Positions 6,939 through 10,900 of a DNA stretch of 10,900 bases are shown piece after piece. Position numbers and translations under genes: made by a program. Origin of the DNA: Verrucomicrobiota bacterium. Lineage in GTDB: Bacteria; Verrucomicrobiota; Verrucomicrobiia; Verrucomicrobiales; Verrucomicrobiaceae. Positions within the stretch are counted from its first letter, which is position 1, and the number at the start of each line of letters is the position of its first letter. Where the stretch lies: positions 1 through 10,900 of the forward strand of contig JAEYYS010000144.1 of NCBI GenBank assembly GCA_023428335.1, written 5' to 3'. The notes beneath the pieces were generated by a model. It saw only the letters and a list, made by a program, of their open reading frames with translations. It was not told the DNA's origin and searched no databases.

Positions 6939-7047
6939 GCCGCATGCATGCGCCCGTTCCGCGCCTTTGGCAAAACAAATGGGACGCGGCGCAGCACGTC
7001 CCTTGGATCTGCGCAAGGTGCCGGCGTGGGCGACGTTCACGACCGGC
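6939..7047. other. Divergent intergenic region between MazG-like gene and sulfatase 3
   Basis: 109 bp that must hold both start regions. It contains GCATGCATGC (a perfect palindrome) next to the MazG-like start, a possible hairpin GGGACG...CGTCCC around 6981-7002, and CCTTG...CAAGG just upstream of sulfatase 3. GCAAG followed by CGT-TTC-like and GGC-ATG elements faintly recalls the leader of sulfatases 1 and 2, but only with gaps. No clear -35/-10 pair. Confidence 0.4.
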
Positions 7048-8463
7048 ATGAAAGCGCTTCTGCTGGTCGCCCTGCTCGCCCTGCCCGCCTTGGCGGCTGC
7101 CCCGCCCAACTTCCTGCTCATCATCGCCGACGACTGCACCCAGCGCGACCTGGAGGTCTATGGCGGTCAGGCGAAAACGCCGCACCTCAACCAGCTCGCC
7201 GCCGAGGGCCTGAAGTTCACCCGCTGCTTTCAGGCGGCCCCCATGTGCTCGCCCACCCGGCACTGCCTGTACACCGGCCTCTACCCGGTGAAATCCGGCG
7301 CCTACCCGAATCACACGATGGCCTACGACTGGGTCAAAAGCATCGCCACCTACCTGCAGGGCGCCGGTTACACGACCCACCTGTCCGGCAAGACCCACAT
7401 CAGCCCGAGGTCAATTTTCCCCTTTGAGTACTCCTCGCTCGCCGGCGAAAACAATCCCGATCCCGCGGTCTTCGACCAGATGCTGCAGACGAGTCGCCAG
7501 ACCGGCCAGCCCTTCCTCTTCATCGCCGCCTCGAACGAACCTCACACGCCCTGGAACAAGGGCGATGCCTCGCTGTATCCGCCGGCCTCCCTGCAACTGC
7601 CGCCCGTGCTCGCCGACACCCCGGAGACGCGCGCGGACTTTTCCAAGTACCTCGCCGAGATCAGCTACTTCGACCGCCAGGTCGGCGACCTCGTCGACCG
7701 ACTCGACCGCAGCGGTCTGGGCGACAATACCCTCGTGCTGGTGCTCGGCGAGCAGGGCAACTCCTTTCCTTTTGCCAAGTGGACCTGCTACGACGCCGGC
7801 CTGCAGAGCGCCTGCCTCGCCCGCTGGCCCGGCCGGGTGCCGCCGGGCACCGTCAGCGACGCCCTGGTCGAGTATGTCGATGTCGTGCCCACCTTCCTCG
7901 AAGTCGCCGGTCTGGCGCGACCCGACATCCTCGACGGTCGCAGCTTCCTGCCCGTGCTGACCGGTGCGGCCACGACCCATAAGACCCACGTCTTCGGCCT
8001 GCAGACCACGCGCGGCATCATCAACGGCTCCGATCACTACGGCATCCGCAGCGTGCGCGACAGTCGCTACCGCTACATCCGCAACCTCACCCCCGAAGTC
8101 GCCTTCCAAAACGCCGCCACCGCCGATCCCGTCTTCCGCAGCTGGCAGCGTCTCGCCGCCAGCGGCGATGCCCACGCCGCCGCCCTCGTGCACGACTACC
8201 AGCACCGCCCCGCCGAGGAACTCTACGACACCCAGACCGACCCGTGGAACCGTCGCAACCTCATCGCCGACCCCGCCCTCGCCACCGTCCGCGACCGCCT
8301 GCGCACCGAACTCGACACCTGGATGCGCCAGCAGGGCGACGAAGGTCAGGCCACCGAGATGAAGGCCCTCGAGCGCATGCCCAGGGGCGGCAAGGGCTCG
8401 GGTGAAAACGCGCCGAAGAAGAAGAAAAAGAAGAAGGCGGCCCAAAGTACTCCCGGGCTTTAG
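7048..8463 (+). CDS. Secreted S1-family sulfatase, paralogue of sulfatase 2 (sulfatase 3)
   Basis: A 471-aa sulfatase with a Sec signal (MKALLLVALLALPALAAA, residues 1-18). Visible: ADDCT (Asp28, Asp29); modification motif MCSPTRHCLYTG with Cys67 in C-x-P-T-R; SGKTHISP with Lys115 and His117; NEPHTPW with His166; and LGEQGNSFPFAKWTCYD with Glu235-Gln236 and Lys244. It aligns with sulfatase 2 throughout, sharing GDAS.YPP, LPP.LADTP.TR.DF..YLAEI, KWTC.D, ARWPG.V and IRNLTP, and has the same Glu-Gln in place of Asp-Asn. The C-terminus carries seven consecutive lysines, then AAQSTPGL. The final STPGL and the stop codon TAG are encoded by the left arm of a palindromic repeat (8447-8510). The open frame reaches back to 6910, but the signal peptide fixes the start at 7048. 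There is no Shine-Dalgarno. The substrate is unknown; a sulfated polysaccharide such as a heparan-like glycan is a reasonable guess. Confidence 0.92.
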   Translation: MKALLLVALLALPALAAAPPNFLLIIADDCTQRDLEVYGGQAKTPHLNQLAAEGLKFTRCFQAAPMCSPTRHCLYTGLYPVKSGAYPNHTMAYDWVKSIATYLQGAGYTTHLSGKTHISPRSIFPFEYSSLAGENNPDPAVFDQMLQTSRQTGQPFLFIAASNEPHTPWNKGDASLYPPASLQLPPVLADTPETRADFSKYLAEISYFDRQVGDLVDRLDRSGLGDNTLVLVLGEQGNSFPFAKWTCYDAGLQSACLARWPGRVPPGTVSDALVEYVDVVPTFLEVAGLARPDILDGRSFLPVLTGAATTHKTHVFGLQTTRGIINGSDHYGIRSVRDSRYRYIRNLTPEVAFQNAATADPVFRSWQRLAASGDAHAAALVHDYQHRPAEELYDTQTDPWNRRNLIADPALATVRDRLRTELDTWMRQQGDEGQATEMKALERMPRGGKGSGENAPKKKKKKKAAQSTPGL

Positions 8464-8510
8464 CCCGTCTGTGGCCAGCCCTGCCTGAACGGGCTGAAGC
8501 CCAGGAGTAC
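8447..8510. repeat. Palindromic REP-like element overlapping the sulfatase 3 stop
   Basis: Two 22-nt arms (8447-8468 and 8489-8510) are inverted copies at 20 of 22 positions around a 20-nt loop. Each arm starts or ends with GTACTCC and AGCCCGT in complementary orientation and is itself a small hairpin (CGGGCT-TT-AGCCCG in the left arm). The whole can fold as one long stem or two small ones. The last codons of sulfatase 3 lie in the left arm. It might also act as a transcription terminator, although no T-run follows. Confidence 0.85.
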
Positions 8511-8525
8511 ATTGCCAGCCCTGCC
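8474..8525 (+). repeat. 12-bp direct repeat GCCAGCCCTGCC, 40-bp step
   Basis: GCCAGCCCTGCC occurs at 8474-8485, in the loop of the palindrome, and again at 8514-8525, just after the right arm. This suggests the palindrome arose from, or belongs to, a roughly 40-bp repeating unit. Confidence 0.6.
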
Positions 8526-8570
8526 ACTCTCACACGACGGCTAGGCCTCACGCCAAGGGGATGGGGGTGG

Positions 8571-8635
8571 CCATCCTCAGAACTGCACCGCAGAGATTGG
8601 TTGGGACGCAGAGAGGGAGCCGGAGTCACCGGGGC
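8571..8635 (+). repeat. 65-bp dispersed repeat, copy 1
   Basis: Matches 9709-9773 without gaps at 60 of 65 positions in the same orientation. The longest identical run includes ATTGGTTGGGACGCAGAG. The two copies bracket the attC-like site and the HD-domain gene. The rest of 8526-8720 holds no gene that I can support. Confidence 0.85.
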
Positions 8636-8690
8636 GCGCGCATGCCGAAGCCTGCTCGCTCAGGGTTGAGAGCGTGACCACTGCCCAAAA

Positions 8691-8712
8691 GTGCTCCTGA
8701 GCATCAGCCCGT
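8691..8712. repeat. Third, diverged arm of the palindromic family
   Basis: A 22-nt segment from GTGCTCC to AGCCCGT that matches the inverted right arm of the 8447-8510 element at 19 of 22 positions and the left arm at 17 of 22. It ends 8 bp before the attC-like site. Confidence 0.6.
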
Positions 8713-8720
8713 CGCACCCG

Positions 8721-8784
8721 ATCTAACGTTTAAGCTCAGGCCGCAGCCGGTCAGGGCCGTCGCGCCTGCAGCAAATGGTTAGCC
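8721..8784 (-). other. attC-like integron recombination site
   Basis: Read on the minus strand, this 64-bp imperfect palindrome starts with GGCTAAC (R''-like, one mismatch to RYYYAAC) and ends with GTTAGAT (R'-like, perfect GTTRRRY). CTAAC and GTTAG pair. Inside them, TTT-GCT-G-CAGGC pairs with GCCTG-AGC-TT-AAA, leaving unpaired extra bases as attC sites do. It lies directly downstream of the HD-domain gene in the same orientation, and the stop codon TAA of that gene is within the R''-like box, a common arrangement in integron cassettes. The size is typical. No integrase gene is in the window, so the site could belong to a large or orphan cassette array. Secondary-structure comparison was done by eye only. 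Confidence 0.65.
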
Positions 8785-9426
8785 CCCGCCGCGCAGATGC
8801 TGAAGCGATTGAGCCAGGTTCTCTCTAGCTTGGTGCTCCAAGGCATCACGGAGCAGGGCAGTGTTGTAGATGGGAGTGCGGGCAAGGAACTCCGCGAGCA
8901 CCTCCGCCCGCCTTTGCCGGAAGAGTGGTTCAGGGACCCAAGCGTATTCCGCCCGCACTTGAACCTCATATTCCTCGAAGCGGACACGGTGCGCGCCCAG
9001 AATGGATAAGTCGATATCTACGACTAGCTCCTGGTCCTTGCCTTGGGGCAACGCCGCGTGACTTGTTGCCAAGATGTGTTGCCTGACTCTTTCCGTATGC
9101 ACCGGGGAAACCCCTGCCGCGGACAGGGCCTCAACCGCCCAAGCTGCACTACGGGCCTCGTTATCATGGGCCGTTACGTCATAAATGGCGTCATGAAACC
9201 AAAGCGTTGCCTCAACCTCGGCAGGCTCTGCTGCAATTTGCCGGTGCCGTGAAAAGAGATCGAGGCACTCCGTTAGATGCTGAACCGTATGGTACTTCCG
9301 CTGCGGCTCTTCGTAGGCCGCAACCAACTTCTGCATTAAGGCGAGCCCTTCACCTTGCGCACCGATCTCACCCCACCACCGATCCCATGACGATTTCAGC
9401 ATATTTCCTTTGGAGACGAACAGCAT
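8779..9426 (-). CDS. HD-superfamily metal-dependent phosphohydrolase (COG4339-like), probable integron cassette gene
   Basis: A 215-aa soluble protein of the predicted HD phosphohydrolase group. Visible: EEPQRKYHTVQHLTECL with His46 and His50, the HD pair His78-Asp79 in LWFHDAIYD, DNEARSA (88-94), HILATSH with His117 and His123, and VDIDLSILG with Asp137 and Asp139, followed by FEEYEVQVRAEY. These histidines and aspartates are the expected metal ligands of the family; the substrate is unknown and nucleotides are only a guess. The ATG at 9426 is chosen because GGGGAGG lies 7 nt upstream, the best Shine-Dalgarno in the window; a GTG one codon earlier and an ATG at residue 9 are alternatives. 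The stop lies inside an attC-like site, and composition is less GC-rich than the sulfatase genes, consistent with acquisition as a gene cassette. A 65-bp repeat flanks it on both sides. Confidence 0.88.
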   Translation of the reverse strand: MLFVSKGNMLKSSWDRWWGEIGAQGEGLALMQKLVAAYEEPQRKYHTVQHLTECLDLFSRHRQIAAEPAEVEATLWFHDAIYDVTAHDNEARSAAWAVEALSAAGVSPVHTERVRQHILATSHAALPQGKDQELVVDIDLSILGAHRVRFEEYEVQVRAEYAWVPEPLFRQRRAEVLAEFLARTPIYNTALLRDALEHQARENLAQSLQHLRGGG

Positions 9427-9433
9427 CACTCAA

Positions 9434-9440
9434 CCTCCCC
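9434..9440 (-). promoter_or_regulatory. Strong ribosome binding site for the HD gene
   Basis: GGGGAGG on the minus strand, 7 nt before the ATG at 9426. It decides that start. The following GTTGAGT (9434-9428) also happens to match GTTRRRY, the form of an attC R' box, which is where a cassette boundary would be expected. Confidence 0.7.
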
Positions 9441-9577
9441 TTACCAGAACAAGTACAGACACACCGAGGCTTGGCACGGACCCAGGCCGCCCGGGCAGGC
9501 AGACTTCGTCGCTGAGAATTTGCATGCCACCAGACTGCCTGACGCAGGGAATCCCGTCAAGGAAATGACCGCCCCGC

Positions 9578-9669
9578 CCGTAGGCGTCGTTCGCCAGAAC
9601 GCGGGATCGGCAACGTGCTGCATCCGAGCCACCCCAAGCCCACCGTCTGGCGACGTCGCCTACATGGGA
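9578..9669. repeat. Imperfect inverted repeat with bulged bases
   Basis: The left arm from about 9578 (CCGTAGGCGTCG...) is the inverse of the right arm at about 9645-9669 (CGTCTGGCGACGTCGCC...), with a few single-base bulges and mismatches and a loop of about 40 nt. The right arm contains the perfect palindrome GGCGACGTCGCC (9649-9660). The fold resembles a mobile-site hairpin, but the ends lack RYYYAAC/GTTRRRY boxes. Confidence 0.6.
9588..9605 (+). repeat. 18-bp direct repeat, copy 1
   Basis: CGTTCGCCAGAACGCGGG occurs identically here and at 9680-9697, 92 bp apart. CGTTC-GCCA-GAACG is a small hairpin with a 5-bp stem; the second copy extends it to 6 bp. Confidence 0.85.
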
Positions 9670-9679
9670 CCTGTGGACG

Positions 9680-9697
9680 CGTTCGCCAGAACGCGGG
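9680..9697 (+). repeat. 18-bp direct repeat, copy 2
   Basis: Identical to 9588-9605. It is followed after 11 bp by the second 65-bp repeat, so the segment 9680-9783 is a run of joined repeat modules. Confidence 0.85.
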
Positions 9698-9708
9698 TTG
9701 AGGAAGCG

Positions 9709-9773
9709 CCATCCTCGGAACGGCACCGCAGAAATTGGTTGGGACGCAGAGAGGGATCCGGAGTCACCAGGGC
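9709..9773 (+). repeat. 65-bp dispersed repeat, copy 2
   Basis: Same orientation as 8571-8635, 60 of 65 identical, 1138 bp apart. Its right end runs into another palindrome-arm relative at 9763-9783. Confidence 0.85.
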
Positions 9774-9783
9774 TTCAGCCTGT
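9763..9783. repeat. Fourth, diverged arm of the palindromic family
   Basis: A 21-nt segment containing GGGCTTCAGCC and ending in TGT, matching the inverted right arm of 8447-8510 with one deletion and about three mismatches. It overlaps the end of the 65-bp repeat. Confidence 0.45.
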
Positions 9784-9934
9784 TCTTGAGTTGCTTGATG
9801 CTGATCGATAAGGTCAACGTTTATCCCCTTCTTTCGGGGCCGGCGACGCATGTGTCGTCCTTTTCTGATGACTGCGTTCCATCCCCGTTGTGGTTCAGCG
9901 ATCGACAACCCATACTGCCGCAGTTTCGAGAGCT

Positions 9935-10534
9935 TCATTTGGGTGAACTGGAATAAGCCCAATCGAGGACCTGCTGATAGGTCGGCAAGCTCTGTTCCCA
10001 AAAAGCGTTGGTGAGTATCCGTTTATCGCCACGCCCGCACTCGTTGAGGTAGTCCGAACGGAAATTCGGTGCAGCTTCGTCTGCCGCCTTGAGCAAGAGA
10101 CTGACATCCGAGGCTGATCTAGAGAAACCGCAGATGATCCCATCAGCTTGCCAAATGTCATTCGCTAGAACGCACTGAATCCAAAGAGCCTCGACATACG
10201 CCCAAATAGCTTCCTGTTCATCGGCTGGCCAGTCTGTCCAACCCGCATAACCCAACTTGCCCAAAACAACTTCGGTATCGCAATGCAATGCATCAAAAGC
10301 TGTCAGCTCGAAAATTCGTGGCAGGAAATATCGAAACTCGTCCAAATCCCCCCACGTGGTCATCGCCTTGAAGGCGTAATGGCTCAGCTCATCGGCCGTC
10401 AGCGCGTGAAGCGGCCGAGTCTCGAGCAGGCGAGACGTCTCTGCATCGGTGCAACAGGGACATCCTTCGAGCCGAGTGGGTCGAGGATAACGAGCAAAAA
10501 CTCGATAAAGGGTCTTGATCTCCTCGCAAATCAT
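9935..10534 (-). CDS. Uncharacterised protein with an N-terminal CPCC motif
   Basis: A 199-aa soluble protein that I do not recognise as a named family. There is no signal peptide or membrane segment. Visible: a basic, aromatic N-terminus (LYRVFARYPRP), then GCPCC with Cys25, Cys27 and Cys28, which could bind metal or be redox-active, then SHYAFKAMTTWGDLDEFRYFLPRIFEL (51-77), rich in aromatic and acidic residues, and a Trp-rich helix-like stretch (WPADEQEAIWAYVEALW). The composition is mostly alpha-helical. The ATG at 10534 is preferred because it starts just before the helix-like region; a TTG at 10561 would add nine residues, and neither has a good Shine-Dalgarno. GC content is visibly lower than in the sulfatase block, and it lies on the same strand as the HD gene about 510 bp upstream of it, so it may belong to the same acquired island. 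No attC-like site is found at its 3' end. Confidence 0.8.
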   Translation of the reverse strand: MICEEIKTLYRVFARYPRPTRLEGCPCCTDAETSRLLETRPLHALTADELSHYAFKAMTTWGDLDEFRYFLPRIFELTAFDALHCDTEVVLGKLGYAGWTDWPADEQEAIWAYVEALWIQCVLANDIWQADGIICGFSRSASDVSLLLKAADEAAPNFRSDYLNECGRGDKRILTNAFWEQSLPTYQQVLDWAYSSSPK

Positions 10535-10595
10535 CAGACTGGGCACCACGAAGTAGGACAAATGATTTTCTCGGCCACCTCTAGGCAGAACCGTT

Positions 10596-10624
10596 GCCCT
10601 CTGTTATGCCGTTGAGGGCGGCAT
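10596..10624. repeat. Two overlapping, mutually exclusive hairpins
   Basis: GCCCTC (10596-10601) can pair with GAGGGC (10614-10619), or ATGCCG (10606-10611) with CGGCAT (10619-10624). They share bases, so only one can form. No T-run follows on either strand, so a terminator is not clear. It lies 60-90 bp upstream of the CPCC-protein gene. Confidence 0.5.
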
Positions 10625-10655
10625 GATGCTTCACGGAGGTATTTCCGTCAAGCTG

Positions 10656-10685
10656 ACGTGCGCGTTCAGCCGCCAACGCTCACGT
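10656..10685. repeat. Inverted repeat ACGTG.GCGTT / AACGC.CACGT
   Basis: An 11-nt stem with one internal mismatch around an 8-nt loop (CAGCCGCC). It might be a terminator without a T-run or a protein-binding site; no function is assigned. Confidence 0.5.
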
Positions 10686-10713
10686 GCTCCCTTCAGGTCC
10701 ATGCCACCCAAAC

Positions 10714-10740
10714 CGCGGGGTCGCTGCCCCCGCCTACAGA
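10714..10740 (+). repeat. 27-bp GC-rich hairpin repeat, copy 1
   Basis: Matches 10839-10865 at 25 of 27 positions in the same orientation. Common end CTGCCCCCGCCTACAGA. In this copy the stem is weakened by the two differences. Confidence 0.8.
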
Positions 10741-10771
10741 TTGCGCCCGCTCTCCGCCCTCCCTTCTCAGG

Positions 10772-10803
10772 ATCAGCGTCTCATGAGCGTCCTATCAGCG
10801 GTT
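10772..10803 (-). repeat. 32-bp short-period repeat, copy B (inverted)
   Basis: On the minus strand it reads AACCGCTGAT, then GACGCTCAT, then GACGCTGAT at 11-bp steps, as at 3943-3974, and is preceded by TTTTG. It differs only in the spacer dinucleotides. Confidence 0.8.
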
Positions 10804-10838
10804 CAAAACAGGTTGGCGTTGCGGCGGTCGGCCGGGAA

Positions 10839-10865
10839 CGCGGGGGCACTGCCCCCGCCTACAGA
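10839..10865 (+). repeat. 27-bp GC-rich hairpin repeat, copy 2
   Basis: GCGGGGGC-ACT-GCCCCCGC forms a perfect 8-bp stem, followed by CTACAGA. The neighbouring 10875-10894 (GGCGCC...GGCGCC around GGCGCAGC) adds another GC-rich inverted repeat at the window edge. No gene is visible in 10535-10900. Confidence 0.8.
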
Positions 10866-10900
10866 GGGAACCGCGGCGCCGGCGCAGCGGCGCCCTACCC

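Larger units (their letters stand above)
9441..9934. other. Intergenic region with repeats between HD gene and CPCC-protein gene
   Basis: About 490 bp without a gene I can support. It holds an inverted repeat near 9578-9669, an 18-bp direct repeat, the second 65-bp repeat and a fourth palindrome arm (listed separately). 9441-9577 and 9784-9934 show nothing I recognise apart from short runs such as AACGTTTATCC at 9822. Open frames crossing it run through the repeats and are not convincing. Confidence 0.6.

Noticed and set aside
6910..7047. Upstream extension of sulfatase 3 overlapping the MazG-like gene
   Set aside because: The signal peptide starts at 7048 and the extension has no family resemblance.
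9428..9703. attC with GTTGAGT and inverse box at 9697-9703
   Set aside because: The two boxes are 276 bp apart, too far for a normal attC, and the inner sequence does not fold as one.
9430..9726. 98-aa minus-strand ORF upstream of the HD gene
   Set aside because: It runs through repeats and ends at the HD gene start; no family resemblance.
9815..9900. Second attC-like site around AACGTTTATCC
   Set aside because: GTTGACC on the minus strand is near the R' form, but no complementary R'' box or internal pairing is found within 150 bp.
9660..9938. 92-aa minus-strand ORF starting in ATGA overlap with the CPCC-protein stop
   Set aside because: The overlap is suggestive, but the second half is encoded by the 65-bp and 18-bp repeats, there is no recognisable domain, and no Shine-Dalgarno was seen.
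10596..10685. Rho-independent terminators
   Set aside because: Hairpins are present but none is followed by a T-run on either strand.
8447..10900. CRISPR array
   Set aside because: Repeats are few, of different families and irregularly spaced; no uniform spacers or cas genes.

Overview
The window looks like chromosomal DNA of a GC-rich, Gram-negative bacterium, most probably a Verrucomicrobiota member (Opitutae-like). This is inferred from three secreted S1-family sulfatases, lysine-rich C-terminal tails on two of them, an RsmH with a long basic N-terminal extension, and intergenic DNA carrying short-period repeats (CACGAA every 9 bp, GACGCTGAT every 11 bp) and GC-rich hairpins. No rRNA or tRNA is visible to settle the taxonomy.

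Layout. The 5' end of an acetolactate synthase large subunit gene (ilvB, minus strand, running off the left edge) is followed by a 287-bp divergent region. Next comes a plus-strand block: a NodT/OprM-type outer-membrane lipoprotein (999-2423), sulfatase 1 (2462-3916), a 191-bp repeat-bearing spacer and sulfatase 2 (4108-5508). Sulfatase 2 ends exactly where a minus-strand pair ends: a MazG-like NTP pyrophosphohydrolase and rsmH, joined by a 1-nt stop/start overlap. Sulfatase 3 (7048-8463) diverges from that pair and is a paralogue of sulfatase 2.

From about 8447 to the right edge the character changes. Base composition becomes visibly less GC-rich and codons less biased, and the DNA is full of dispersed palindromic repeats. 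It holds two minus-strand genes: an HD-superfamily phosphohydrolase whose stop codon lies inside an attC-like integron recombination site, and an unrecognised 199-aa protein with a CPCC motif. A 65-bp repeat lies on each side of the HD gene. No integrase is in the window. The last 360 bp hold only hairpins and repeats, one of which recurs in inverted orientation in the sulfatase 1-2 spacer.

How the parts may work together. The three sulfatases carry Sec signals and FGly motifs and probably desulfate glycans outside the cytoplasm; their activating enzyme is not in the window. Sulfatases 1 and 2 share a conserved 35-nt leader directly before the ATG although their proteins are not close, which suggests shared expression control. 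I found no single clearly new multi-gene system. The most interesting items are the cassette-like island with its repeats, the shared sulfatase leader, and the palindrome that supplies the stop codon of sulfatase 3.
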